Of a stretch of 64,000 bases of DNA, positions 18,550 to 28,780 are shown piece by piece. Position 1 is the first letter of the stretch; each line of letters begins with the position of its first letter. Location: assembly GCF_023330665.1 (NCBI RefSeq), contig NZ_CP097127.1:806001-870000 (forward strand), given 5' to 3'. The notes below the pieces were generated by a model that had not been told where the DNA came from, did no database searches, and worked only from the letters and a program-made list of their open reading frames with translations. Source of the stretch: Conexibacter sp. S30A1 (GTDB lineage Bacteria > Actinomycetota > Thermoleophilia > Solirubrobacterales > Solirubrobacteraceae). The position numbers and the translations under genes are program-made.

Positions 18550-19218
18550 ATGCAGCTGAGCTCCCCGTTTGAGGACTGGGAAGGACAGATCGCCGTGGAG
18601 CTCCCGGGCGCACGCGCGCTCTTCACCACCCGCAGCTGGGGCGACGCGCGCGACGGACAGACGGAGCTCGCCGCCAGGCTCGGCGTGCGCCTCGCCCGCC
18701 CCCAGCAGGTGCACGGCAGCACCGTGCTGGTCGCTGGCGACCCCGAGCAGGTCGCCAAGACGCAGGCCGACGCGGTCATCACCACCTCGCCCGGGGTCGC
18801 ACCGACGGTGCTGACCGCAGATTGCCTGCCGATCGTGATCAGCACGCCCGGCGCCGTCGCGGCCGTGCACGCCGGCTGGCGTGGACTCGCCGAGGGCGTG
18901 ATCGCAAACGCCGTGGCGGCTCTGCGGCGCCTGCGCGGCGGCGTGCTCAGCGCCGCGATCGGCCCGGGCGCTGGCGCCTGCTGTTACGAGGTCGACGAGG
19001 ACCTGCACCGGCGCTTCAACGCACGCAGCCAGGACTTCCGCGCAGGGCGCAACCTGGACCTCAAGGCGATCGCCCGGGTGCAGCTGATGGAGGCGGGGGT
19101 GGCGCGCGTGCACGACTGTGACATCTGCACGATCTGCGCGCAGCCGCAGCTCTGCTTCTCCTACCGGCGCGACGGACCCGAAACGGGCCGTAACGCGGCG
19201 ATCGCATGGTTGAGCTGA
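18550..19218 (+). CDS. pgeF: Multicopper-type laccase-domain protein (YfiH/LACC1 family)
   Basis: 222 aa. The family includes purine nucleoside phosphorylase/adenosine deaminase-type enzymes and the peptidoglycan editing factor PgeF. Zinc-binding and active-site signatures are RPQQVHGSTVLV (His), LTADCLPIVI (Cys), AVAAVHAGWRGLAEGV (His) and IGPGAGACCYEV. It ends with HDCDICTICAQPQLCFSYRR, a common tail. It starts at ATG 18550 and its 3' end overlaps yggS by 13 nt. Association with yggS-sepF, as in Firmicutes ylm clusters, fits a cell-envelope housekeeping role. Confidence 0.9.
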   Translation: MQLSSPFEDWEGQIAVELPGARALFTTRSWGDARDGQTELAARLGVRLARPQQVHGSTVLVAGDPEQVAKTQADAVITTSPGVAPTVLTADCLPIVISTPGAVAAVHAGWRGLAEGVIANAVAALRRLRGGVLSAAIGPGAGACCYEVDEDLHRRFNARSQDFRAGRNLDLKAIARVQLMEAGVARVHDCDICTICAQPQLCFSYRRDGPETGRNAAIAWLS

Positions 19219-19865
19219 TCAGCGGGCTCCGCGCGCAGGACGTGCGGTCAAACCTCGCCGAGGTCCGCGAGCGGCTGTCCGCGGCCGGACGCGACCCTGA
19301 CTCCGTCCAGATCCTGGCGGCGGTCAAGTACCTCCCGGTCGACGAGCTTGACGCGCTCGTGGCCGGCGGCGTCACGCTGGCGGGCGAGAACCGCGCACAG
19401 GACCTCGTGCTGAAGGCACGCGCGCACCCCGAGCTCACCTGGGACTTCATCGGGGCGCTGCAGAGCCGCAAGGTTCCACTGCTGTTGCCGCACGTGCGCT
19501 ACATCCACTCGGTCGCAAGCGACTCGGCGCTCGCCCAGCTGGCCAAGCACGGCAGCTCCCAGACGCGCGTGCTGGTCGAGGTCAACGTCGCCGGCGAGGA
19601 GGGCAAGAGCGGGATTGAGCCGGCGGCGCTGCCGGCCTTCCTCGAGCGCTGTCCGGTACAGGTCGTCGGCCTCATGACGATGCCGCCGCTGGCGGCTGAC
19701 GGGGACGCAAACCGCCGCCACTTCGCGGCGCTGCGCGAGCTCGCGGCAGCGCACAACCTGCATGAGCTGTCGATGGGCACAAGCCAGGATTACGTGGCGG
19801 CAGCGCAGGAGGGCGCGACCATCATTCGCCTCGGCACGCTCCTCTACCGGCGCCACGCGCCATAA
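19206..19865 (+). CDS. PLP homeostasis protein, YggS/PLPBP family
   Basis: 219 aa alanine-racemase-fold protein without the second domain. The PLP-binding Lys is in ILAAVKYLPVDELD, and the signature stretches GENRAQDLVLKA, WDFIGALQSRK, VEVNVAGEEGKSGI and ELSMGTSQDYVAAAQEGATIIRLGTLLY all match the family, including the phosphate-binding tail. It carries PLP and controls vitamin B6 and amino acid homeostasis rather than acting as an enzyme. The ATG at 19206 lies within the end of pgeF, implying coupled translation. It sits upstream of sepF as in many Gram-positives. Confidence 0.93.
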   Translation: MVELISGLRAQDVRSNLAEVRERLSAAGRDPDSVQILAAVKYLPVDELDALVAGGVTLAGENRAQDLVLKARAHPELTWDFIGALQSRKVPLLLPHVRYIHSVASDSALAQLAKHGSSQTRVLVEVNVAGEEGKSGIEPAALPAFLERCPVQVVGLMTMPPLAADGDANRRHFAALRELAAAHNLHELSMGTSQDYVAAAQEGATIIRLGTLLYRRHAP

Positions 19866-19918
19866 TCGGACGGCGCACAGCAGGGAAAACGGACGCTAAC
19901 CCGAACTGAAGGCCAGAC

Positions 19919-20467
19919 ATGGCATTTCGCGACACATGGCATCGAACCCTTGTCTACTTCGGCCTCGCAGAGGAGGACGACGTATACGACGAGGACTTCG
20001 AGCCCTATTCGGAACCGGAGGTCCAGATGCAGGACAACTACCGGGATCGCCCAACCGTGCGCCGGCTGGACACACGCTCGCGCAGGCGCCGCGACGAGTT
20101 TGACGACATCTTCAGCGACGACGTTGGAGAGCATCGGACGACCGTCCTGCGACCGGTTGCGACCCGTCCAAGCCGTGCCACAAGCACCGACGTGCGCGTG
20201 CACTTCGTGGCACCCAAGAACTTCAACGACGCCCAAGACGTGGCCGACAGGTTCAAGGATGCGATCCCCGTGATCCTCAACCTGCAGGGCACCGACTCGG
20301 ATCTGGCCAAACGCCTGATCGACTTCTCAAGCGGCCTCACCTACGCCCTCGACGGCGGCATGGAGCGGATCGCCGACAAGGTCTTCATGCTGACCCCGCA
20401 GAACGTCGAGGTCTCGGCGGACGAGCGCGCGAAGCTGATCGAGAAGGGCTTCTTCAACCAGAGCTAG
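19919..20467 (+). CDS. sepF: Cell division protein SepF
   Basis: 182 aa. SepF tethers FtsZ filaments to the membrane at the division site. It has an N-terminal amphipathic segment (AFRDTWHRTLVYFGLAEEDD) for membrane binding, an acidic and Arg-rich linker, and the C-terminal SepF core VRVHFVAPKNFNDAQDVADRF, then DLAKRLIDFSSGLTYALDGGMERIADKVFMLTP, which binds the FtsZ tail. Genomes of this type lack FtsA and depend on SepF. It follows yggS after 53 nt and is followed by a hairpin, then proC. Confidence 0.95.
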   Translation: MAFRDTWHRTLVYFGLAEEDDVYDEDFEPYSEPEVQMQDNYRDRPTVRRLDTRSRRRRDEFDDIFSDDVGEHRTTVLRPVATRPSRATSTDVRVHFVAPKNFNDAQDVADRFKDAIPVILNLQGTDSDLAKRLIDFSSGLTYALDGGMERIADKVFMLTPQNVEVSADERAKLIEKGFFNQS

Positions 20468-20477
20468 CGCCGTCTGC

Positions 20478-20506
20478 GTGCCGCCGGGCCCGCTGGCCCG
20501 CGGCAC
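20478..20506 (+). terminator. Hairpin after sepF
   Basis: GTGCCGC at 20478-20484 pairs with GCGGCAC at 20500-20506, and GGGCC at 20486-20490 pairs with GGCCC at 20495-20499, leaving one bulged C and a 4-nt loop. It lies 10 nt after the sepF stop and may attenuate read-through into proC. Confidence 0.6.
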
Positions 20507-20547
20507 GGCGACCGCCGGCTTGGGGCGCCGACGGTACGCTTGCGAGC

Positions 20548-21324
20548 GTGAAGGTCGGTCTGATCGGCTCGGGCAACATGGCACGCGCGCTCGCACGTGG
20601 CTGGGGCGAGCCCGTGCTCTGCACCGACAGCGGGTCCGGCAGGGCACAGCAGCTGGTGGACGAGCTCGGCGGTGAGCGCGTGGCCAGCAACCGCGAGCTG
20701 GCGCAGTGCGTCGATGTCGTGATCCTCTGCCACAAGCCCTACCACCTCGAGGAGGTGGCGGCGCAGATCGCCGACGTGGCGCCCGCAGTCGTCTCGGTGC
20801 TCGGTGGCACCGGGACGCAGGCGCTGCAGCGCGCGTACCCTCGCTCTCAGGTCTTTGCGCTGATGCCCAACACCTGCGTCGAGGTCCGCCAGGGGGTCAC
20901 CGTCTACGCGCAACGCGAGCCGGCCGCGGCGGCAGCGCTCGACGCTGCGCTGGAGCGTGAGGTGATCGCGCTGTTCGAACGCGTCGGCAGGGTTGTCTCG
21001 GTGCCCGAGCGCCTGCTCGACATCGCCAGTGCAATCAGCGGCGTGGGGCCCGCATACCAGGCGCTGCTCGCGGAAGCCCAGGTGGATGCGGCCGTGCGCC
21101 GTGGCCTGGGGGCGGAGCTCGCGGCGCAGCTCGTCACCGCGACGATGGCCGGCAGCGCCGCGCTGATCGCAGCGCGCGGCTACGACACCCTGGCGGTCCG
21201 GCGTGAGGTGACCTCACCCGGTGGCTCAACCGCGCGCGGTCTGGCTGCGCTCGAGCGGGCGGGCATCCGTACGGCTTTCCAGGACGCGATCGACGCGGTC
21301 GCAACACCGGTCGGGAAGCGTTGA
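20548..21324 (+). CDS. proC: Pyrroline-5-carboxylate reductase
   Basis: 258 aa. It reduces pyrroline-5-carboxylate to proline with NAD(P)H, the last step of proline synthesis. The N-terminal Rossmann loop is VGLIGSGNMARALARGW. The C-terminal helical dimerisation domain carries AISGVGPAYQALLAEAQVDAAVRRGL and the family signature EVTSPGGSTARGLAALERAGIRTAFQDAI. The start is GTG 20548. The gene sits between sepF and yggT, as in many actinobacterial division clusters, although its role is metabolic. Confidence 0.93.
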   Translation: MKVGLIGSGNMARALARGWGEPVLCTDSGSGRAQQLVDELGGERVASNRELAQCVDVVILCHKPYHLEEVAAQIADVAPAVVSVLGGTGTQALQRAYPRSQVFALMPNTCVEVRQGVTVYAQREPAAAAALDAALEREVIALFERVGRVVSVPERLLDIASAISGVGPAYQALLAEAQVDAAVRRGLGAELAAQLVTATMAGSAALIAARGYDTLAVRREVTSPGGSTARGLAALERAGIRTAFQDAIDAVATPVGKR

Positions 21325-21325
21325 G

Positions 21326-21628
21326 ATGCTGTTGGTCGCAAGCGTCCGGGGCGACGTCGCCAACTACCTCTCCGACCTCTTCGGCGTCTACATCGCGCTG
21401 ATCCTGATCCACGTGCTGGCCAGCTTCGCGTTCTCCTTCGGCCTGCGCCCCGGGTACTCTCGCTGGCTGGACATGGTGCTGAACTTCCTGCGCGAGGTCT
21501 GCGATCCGTACCTGCGGATCTTCAGGCGGATCATCCCGAGCGTGGGCATGATGGACTTCAGCCCGATCATCGCGATCGTCGTGCTCGGAGTGCTAAGCAC
21601 GGTGATCGTCTCGCTGGTCCGTGGCTGA
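21326..21628 (+). CDS. YggT family integral membrane protein
   Basis: 100 aa with two transmembrane segments (about residues 18-38 and 73-97) around the conserved cytoplasmic loop LDMVLNFLREVCDPYLRIFRRIIPSVGMMDFSPII, which is diagnostic for YggT. ATG 21326 is just after the proC stop; the open frame further upstream is a proC shadow. YggT proteins sit in division and osmotic-stress clusters, and the exact role is unknown. Its 3' end overlaps lspA by 8 nt, so the two membrane proteins are probably coupled. Confidence 0.9.
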   Translation: MLLVASVRGDVANYLSDLFGVYIALILIHVLASFAFSFGLRPGYSRWLDMVLNFLREVCDPYLRIFRRIIPSVGMMDFSPIIAIVVLGVLSTVIVSLVRG

Positions 21629-22082
21629 CGCGCCGCGGCGTCGGGCGCTTGGGCGTGCGGCGCTCACGGGCGCGCTGGTGATCGCCGCAGACCAGCTCAC
21701 CAAGCACACGATCGGAACCTCGATCAAGCCCGGTCAGGTGCGCCACATCCTGCCGGGCCTTGACTTCGTCTATGAGCGCAACACGGGTGTGGCCTTCAGC
21801 TTCCTGGCCGGCAGCGGGGCGCTCGTGTACGTGGTGACGATCGTCGTGCTGGCGGGCCTCATCACCTTCCTGATGCGCCGCCCGGCGCAGCGCCTGCTGT
21901 GGCTGCCCACGGGTCTCCTGGTCGGCGGCGCGCTCAGCAACCTCATCGATCGCGTACTGCTCGGCTCTGTGATCGACTTCATCAAGCTGCCGGACTGGCC
22001 GGCGTTCAACGTCGCCGACAGCTGCATCACGGTGGGCGTGGTGATCCTGGTGCTGGTGATCGAACGGAGGGGCGATGGCTGA
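21621..22082 (+). CDS. lspA: Lipoprotein signal peptidase (SPase II)
   Basis: 153 aa with four membrane helices. It cleaves the signal peptide of diacylglyceryl-modified prolipoproteins. Catalytic Asp residues lie in GGALSNLIDRVLLGSVIDFI and FNVADSCITVGVVIL; ERNTGVAFSFL is another family block. The start GTG 21621 overlaps yggT, and its own end overlaps the RluD-type gene by 8 nt. It is the site of globomycin action in the family. The length is usual. Confidence 0.95.
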   Translation: MADAPRRRALGRAALTGALVIAADQLTKHTIGTSIKPGQVRHILPGLDFVYERNTGVAFSFLAGSGALVYVVTIVVLAGLITFLMRRPAQRLLWLPTGLLVGGALSNLIDRVLLGSVIDFIKLPDWPAFNVADSCITVGVVILVLVIERRGDG

Positions 22083-22986
22083 GCTCGAGTGGGAGGGCCT
22101 TGTCGCGGCCGAGGCTGCGGGCCAGCGCCTTGACCAGTTCCTCGCCGAGCCCCTGGGCTCGCGTGCACGGGCGGCACGGCTGATCGCGGCCGGCTTGGTG
22201 TCGGTTGACGGCCGCGAGCTCGCCAAGCGCCACAGCGTCAGGGCGGGCGAGCGGGTCGTCGTGGCGCGCGAGACGCCGGGGCCGGCTGCGGCCAGCGGGC
22301 CGCAGCCGGCACAGTTCGAGGTCGTCTGGGAGGACGAGTGGCTGATCGTGGTCGACAAGCCAGCGGGCGTGGTGGTGCATCCTGCGCGCGGCCACATGAC
22401 CGGCACGCTCGTGCAGGCGCTCGCAGACCGGGCTTCAGGCGGCGAGGACCCGCAGCGGCCAGGGATCGTGCACCGGCTGGACCGGGATACCTCCGGACTG
22501 CTGGTCGTGGCCAAGAGCGATGCGGTCCACCGGCGCCTGAAGGCGATGCTGGCTGACCGGTCACTGCGGCGCGAGTACCTGACCCTGGTTGAGGGGACCC
22601 CGCCGGCGCGCAGTGGGACGATCGAGGCGCCGATCGGCCGTGATCGCCACGACCGGCTGAAGCATTCGGTTGACAGCGACGCGCCGCGGGCTGCGGTCAC
22701 GCACTTTGAGCTGGTCGAGGTGCTGGCGCACGCGGCGCTTTTGCGCGTGCGGCTCGAGACCGGCCGCACCCACCAGATCCGCGTGCACCTGCAGGCGATT
22801 GGCCACCCGGTGATCGGTGACTCCATCTACGGCGGGCCGATGCGCTTTGGCCTGAAGCGTCAGTTCCTGCACGCCGAGCGCCTGGCGTTCACGCACCCCG
22901 CGACCGGTGCGCCGGTGGATGTGCGCGCACCGCTGCCGGGTGACCTCACCGCGGCCCTGGCCGCCGCGCGTGCGGCGCTTTTGTGA
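22075..22986 (+). CDS. RluA-family 23S rRNA pseudouridine synthase (RluD-like)
   Basis: 303 aa. An S4 RNA-binding domain (GQRLDQFLAEPLGSRARAARLIAAGLVSVDG) occupies the first ~70 residues and the catalytic domain the rest. The catalytic Asp is in VHRLDRDTSGLLVVAK. VVDKPAGVVVHPARGH and ETGRTHQIRVHLQAIGHPVIGD are family signatures. RluD modifies helix 69 of 23S rRNA, which is the very hairpin bordering the intron at the start of this window; the exact target here is inferred. ATG 22075 overlaps lspA, so this gene closes the division-cluster run. Confidence 0.92.
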   Translation: MAELEWEGLVAAEAAGQRLDQFLAEPLGSRARAARLIAAGLVSVDGRELAKRHSVRAGERVVVARETPGPAAASGPQPAQFEVVWEDEWLIVVDKPAGVVVHPARGHMTGTLVQALADRASGGEDPQRPGIVHRLDRDTSGLLVVAKSDAVHRRLKAMLADRSLRREYLTLVEGTPPARSGTIEAPIGRDRHDRLKHSVDSDAPRAAVTHFELVEVLAHAALLRVRLETGRTHQIRVHLQAIGHPVIGDSIYGGPMRFGLKRQFLHAERLAFTHPATGAPVDVRAPLPGDLTAALAAARAALL

Positions 22987-23042
22987 ACTACACTGGCGTT
23001 GCTTTCTGCATTCGACCCTCCGTCGGGCCGAGTCGCGCCCTG

Positions 23043-23060
23043 CTCCGGAAAAGTCCGGAG
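23043..23060 (+). promoter_or_regulatory. Hairpin in the rpsB leader
   Basis: CTCCGGA and TCCGGAG form a 7-bp stem with an AAAG tetraloop, 57 nt before the rpsB start. It could be the terminator of the upstream pseudouridine synthase gene or part of an S2 autoregulatory leader. The sequence alone does not decide. Confidence 0.4.
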
Positions 23061-23117
23061 TCGTGACCATGGTTGCCCGGCGGTTGCTATCTCACAGCTA
23101 GACCAAGGGAGTTACAA

Positions 23118-24104
23118 GTGGCTCAGGTGGGCATCAAAGAGCTGCTGGAGGCCGGCGTACATTTCGGCCACCAGACGCGGCGCTGGAACCCGAAGATGCG
23201 GCGCTTCATCTTCGGTGAGCGCGACGGGATCTACATCATCGACCTGGAGCAGACCGAGGAGTTGCTCGCCCAGGCCCAGCAGTTCGCCGCCGACATCGCC
23301 CGTCACGGCGGCGTGGTGATGTTTGTCGGCACCAAGAAGCAGGCGCGCGACGCGATCAAGGAGACGGCCGAGGCCGCGGGCATGCCGTACGTCAACCACC
23401 GCTGGCTCGGTGGCCTGCTGACCAACTTCCAGACGATCTCCGGGCGCATCAAGCGCCTGCACGACCTCGAGCGCTACGAGACCGAGGGCCAGTTGCAACT
23501 GCTGCCCACGCGCGAGCGGATGGCGGCGCAGGCCGACCTCGAGAAGTTGCGCGCGAACCTCGGCGGCGTCAAGAACATGCAGCGCCCACCCGACGCGGTC
23601 TTCGTGATCGACCTGAAGTCCGAGGCGATCGCAGTCCGGGAGGCCCAGTGCCTGCGCATCCCGATCATCGGCCTGGTGGACACCAATTGCGACCCTGAGG
23701 GGATCGATTACGTCATTCCTGGCAATGACGACGCGATCCGTTCCTGCGCCGCGATCACGCGCGCAATCGGTGACTCCGTCGCGGAAGCGCACTCCGTGTT
23801 CCGGGCCGAGCAGGAGGCCGCGCGGCTCGAGCGCGAGCGCCTGGAGGCCGAGGAGCGCGCACGTCGCGAGGCCGAGGAGCGCGCGCGGCGTGAGGCTGAG
23901 GCGCAGGCCGCTGCTGAGGCGCAGGCTGCTGCTGAGGCGCAGGCCGCCGCTGAGGCACAGGCCGCTGCTGAGGCGCAGGCCAAGAGTGAGTCCATGGCTC
24001 AGCCGGCCCCGGAGGCCACGCCTGAGCCAGCTGCAGAGCCCGCTCCCGAACCGGCCGCGGAAGCCACCGCCAGCAAAACTGAGACTGAAGGAGAATCAGA
24101 GTGA
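23118..24104 (+). CDS. rpsB: Ribosomal protein S2 with long Ala/Glu-rich C-terminal tail
   Basis: 328 aa. Residues 1 to about 230 form the S2 fold (VGIKELLEAGVHFGHQTRRWNPKM at the start, MFVGTKKQARDAI, and IPIIGLVDTNCDPEGIDYVIPGNDDA). The last ~95 residues are a charged coiled-coil-like stretch of REAEERAR units, then several near-perfect AEAQAA repeats, then a Pro/Glu/Ala tail. Core S2 is about 240 aa, so this is a large lineage-specific extension. GTG 23118 follows a GGGAG ribosome-binding site (23107-23111). The TGA overlaps the tsf start. Confidence 0.96.
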   Translation: MAQVGIKELLEAGVHFGHQTRRWNPKMRRFIFGERDGIYIIDLEQTEELLAQAQQFAADIARHGGVVMFVGTKKQARDAIKETAEAAGMPYVNHRWLGGLLTNFQTISGRIKRLHDLERYETEGQLQLLPTRERMAAQADLEKLRANLGGVKNMQRPPDAVFVIDLKSEAIAVREAQCLRIPIIGLVDTNCDPEGIDYVIPGNDDAIRSCAAITRAIGDSVAEAHSVFRAEQEAARLERERLEAEERARREAEERARREAEAQAAAEAQAAAEAQAAAEAQAAAEAQAKSESMAQPAPEATPEPAAEPAPEPAAEATASKTETEGESE

Positions 24105-24694
24105 GCGACATCAGCGCCGCCGAGGTCAAGGCCCTGCGCGACCGTACCGGCGCGGGCATGATGGCCTGCAAGAAGGCACTAACCGAAGCACAGGGCGACG
24201 TTGAGAAGGCCGTCGAGCTGCTGCGGGCCCGCGGCGAGGCTCAGGCCGCCAAGCGTGCAGGCAACGACGCGACCGAGGGCACCGTCCAGTCCTACATCCA
24301 CGCCGGCGGCAAGATCGGCTCCCTGGTTGAGGTCAACTGCGAAACCGACTTCGTCGCGCGCAACGACGCCTTCGTCGCGTTTGCCAAGGACCTGGCTCTG
24401 CACGTCGCCGCCAAGCCTGAGATGCTGGCCATCACCGAGGATGAGATCCCCGAGGAGGACCGTACGCGTGAGGTGCGGATCGCCACCGAGCAGGCCGCTG
24501 ATCGGCCTGAGAACGTGCGCGAGCGGATTGTCCAGGGCAAGCTCGACAAGTGGCTCGACGAGGTGGTGCTGATGCGCCAGGAACACGTCAAGTACGAGGG
24601 ACAGACGATCGAGGATCTGCGCGCCAAGCTGTCATCCGACATGGGTGAGAACGTCGTGGTCCGGCGCGTCGCGCGCTTCGCGGTGGGCGAATAG
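24101..24694 (+). CDS. tsf: Elongation factor Ts, short form
   Basis: 197 aa, the compact EF-Ts type with one core subdomain. It exchanges GDP for GTP on EF-Tu. An N-terminal UBA-like helix bundle with VKALRDRTGAGMMACKKALTEAQGDVEKAVELLR is followed by the conserved EVNCETDFVARNDAFVAFAKDLALHVAA signature. The start is GTG 24101, overlapping the rpsB stop by 3 nt, a typical rpsB-tsf pairing that keeps stoichiometry. The pyrH start follows after 12 nt. Confidence 0.96.
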   Translation: MSDISAAEVKALRDRTGAGMMACKKALTEAQGDVEKAVELLRARGEAQAAKRAGNDATEGTVQSYIHAGGKIGSLVEVNCETDFVARNDAFVAFAKDLALHVAAKPEMLAITEDEIPEEDRTREVRIATEQAADRPENVRERIVQGKLDKWLDEVVLMRQEHVKYEGQTIEDLRAKLSSDMGENVVVRRVARFAVGE

Positions 24695-26010
<1,316 letters not shown>

Positions 26011-26012
26011 CG

Positions 26013-26728
<716 letters not shown>

Positions 26729-26729
<1 letters not shown>

Positions 26730-27586
26730 TGCCGGCCCCTCGCCGCGCGTCGACGCCGCCGCGGTCGCGCAAACCCGCAGGCTCAGACTTCCTCGCGCGG
26801 CTTTTGGTCGCGATCCCGGCGGCGGTCATCGCGGTGGCCTTTGTCGACCTTGGCGGCATCGGCTGGACGCTGCTCATGGCGATCCTGGCCTGTGCCTGCC
26901 TGGCGGAGCTCTACCGCATGCTCGCCAGGTGGCGGCCGGTGCCGCTGGTCGGCTTCGCAGTGGCCGTTGGCATGTGCCTGGCCGCGCACTACGGCAGCCT
27001 CAACGACGTCATGGGTGCCGCGCTGGCTTCACTGCCGCTGGTGTTTCTGGCAATGCTCTGGCGTGGACAGGAGGAGGGCGCAGCGGCGACGATCGGCGCC
27101 ACGCTGCTCGGCGTGCTGTGGATCGGCCTGCCGTTCGCGGTGGCGGTGCTCCTGCGCCAGATACCGGGCGGGGTTGGTAAGGGCCTTGTGATCGATGTCG
27201 CGGTCGGCACCTTTGTCGGCGACACGGGCGCCTATCTCGGCGGCCGTCTGTTCGGCCGTCACCCGCTGGCGCCGGCGATCTCGCCCAAGAAGACTGTTGA
27301 GGGACTCGCGATCGGCGCGCTCGCGACCGTCATCGCGATCGTTGTTGCCGGCCTCTACCAGGAGACCTGGCTGCCGCACGGCACGGCGCTGCTGCTCGGC
27401 CTGGCCGTGGCCATCATCGCGCCGATCGGGGATCTGTTTGAGTCGCTCATCAAACGCGACGCCGGCGTGAAGGACGCAGGTGTGTTGTTCGGCGCCCACG
27501 GCGGCGCTCTCGACCGCCTCGACGCGGTCATCTTCACCGTCGTCGTCGGCTACTTCTTCGCCATCCACATCCCGCTGCCACGCTGA
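26729..27586 (+). CDS. cdsA: Phosphatidate cytidylyltransferase
   Basis: 285 aa polytopic membrane enzyme making CDP-diacylglycerol from phosphatidate and CTP, the precursor of all phospholipids. About seven to eight hydrophobic helices are visible. The family signature near the C-terminus is KRDAGVKDAGVLFGAHGGALDRLDAVIF, where the usual PGHGG is replaced by FGAHGG. FVGDTGAYLGGRLFGRHPLAPAISPKKTVEG is the other conserved block. Its product would feed the PgsA homologue encoded 8 kb downstream. ATG 26729 shares a base with the uppS stop. Confidence 0.94.
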
Positions 27587-27591
27587 ACCCG

Positions 27592-28746
27592 ATGCCGCGC
27601 CGCCTCGTGATCCTCGGCTCCACCGGCTCGATCGGGAAGCAGGCGCTGGACGTGGTTGCGCGCAGCGAAGGCAAGCTGGAAGTCATCGGGCTGAGCGCGG
27701 CACGCGACTGGGAACAGCTGCTCGAGCAGGCGGAGCGCTTTGGCGTGAGCCAGATCGCACTGGCCGATCCGGACGCTGCTGCGCGCGCCGCGGGTGCCTG
27801 GCCGCGCGGCGCTGTGATGGGCGGGCCCGACGGCATCGTGGAGCTGGTTACCTCAAGCGGCGCCGACATCGTGCTGAACGCGATCGTCGGCTCTGCCGGA
27901 TTGCTTGCGACGGTCGCCACGCTTGGCGAAGGCATCGACCTGGCGCTCGCCAACAAGGAATCGCTGGTGGTCGGCGGCGAGCTCGTCAATGCGCTCGCTC
28001 AGGCCACCGCGGCCAGGCTGCTGCCCGTCGACTCCGAGCACACGGCGCTGCACCAGCTGATCACCGGCCAACCCGCAGGCACGATCGATCGTCTGCTGCT
28101 GACCGCTTCCGGCGGTCCCTTCCGGGGGCGGACCAGGGCACAGCTTGAAGCTGTGACCGTGGCGCAGGCGCTCGCTCACCCGACCTGGTCGATGGGCGGC
28201 AAGATCACCATCGACTCGGCCACCCTGATGAACAAGGGGCTCGAGCTGATCGAGGCACACCACCTGTTCGGCACGCCGTACGAACAGATCGACGTGGTCG
28301 TTCACCCGCAGTCGATCGTGCACGCCCTGGTCCAGTCCTGTGACGGCGCGACGCTCGCCCACATGGGCTATCCCGACATGCGCGTGGCGATCTCCTATGC
28401 GCTGCATCATCCCGGCCGTGGTGAGCTGCCGATACCAGCGCTGGACCTGGCCGCGCTCGGCGCACTGACCTTCGAAGCGCCGGACACCGAGACCTTCAGC
28501 TGCCTGCGGCTTGCGCGTGAAGCGGGGCTGGCGGGCGGGACGGCACCATGTACGCTCAACGCCGCAAACGAGGTGGCCGTCCACGCGTTCCTGAAGGGCG
28601 AGCTGTCGTTTTTGGCGATCTCCGAGGTGGTGGCGCGGACGCTCGAGCGGCTGCCGCCGGGCGCAGCCGAGTCGTTTGAGGCACTCGCCGCCGCAGACTC
28701 CGAGGCCAGAGCGCTGGCCCGAAGAGTTGCGTCAGAGTTGAGCTGA
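27592..28746 (+). CDS. dxr: 1-deoxy-D-xylulose 5-phosphate reductoisomerase
   Basis: 384 aa. It converts DXP to MEP with NADPH, the second step of the non-mevalonate isoprenoid pathway and the fosmidomycin target. Motifs are ILGSTGSIGKQALDVV (NADPH loop), ALANKESLVVGGELV, LPVDSEHTALHQ (metal Asp/Glu), LTASGGPFRG, HPTWSMGGKITIDSATLMNKGLE and NAANEVAVHAFL. The ATG at 27592 is 5 nt after cdsA. rseP follows, an order (cdsA-dxr-rseP-ispG) common in actinobacteria. All key residues appear intact. Confidence 0.97.
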   Translation: MPRRLVILGSTGSIGKQALDVVARSEGKLEVIGLSAARDWEQLLEQAERFGVSQIALADPDAAARAAGAWPRGAVMGGPDGIVELVTSSGADIVLNAIVGSAGLLATVATLGEGIDLALANKESLVVGGELVNALAQATAARLLPVDSEHTALHQLITGQPAGTIDRLLLTASGGPFRGRTRAQLEAVTVAQALAHPTWSMGGKITIDSATLMNKGLELIEAHHLFGTPYEQIDVVVHPQSIVHALVQSCDGATLAHMGYPDMRVAISYALHHPGRGELPIPALDLAALGALTFEAPDTETFSCLRLAREAGLAGGTAPCTLNAANEVAVHAFLKGELSFLAISEVVARTLERLPPGAAESFEALAAADSEARALARRVASELS

Positions 28747-28780
28747 CGTTGAGGCGCGGCCTGACACACTTCAGAGTCTG

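Noticed and set aside
23890-23980. Possible CRISPR-like or minisatellite array
   Set aside because: The 18-nt period repeats are in frame within rpsB and encode AEAQAA; there are no spacers.
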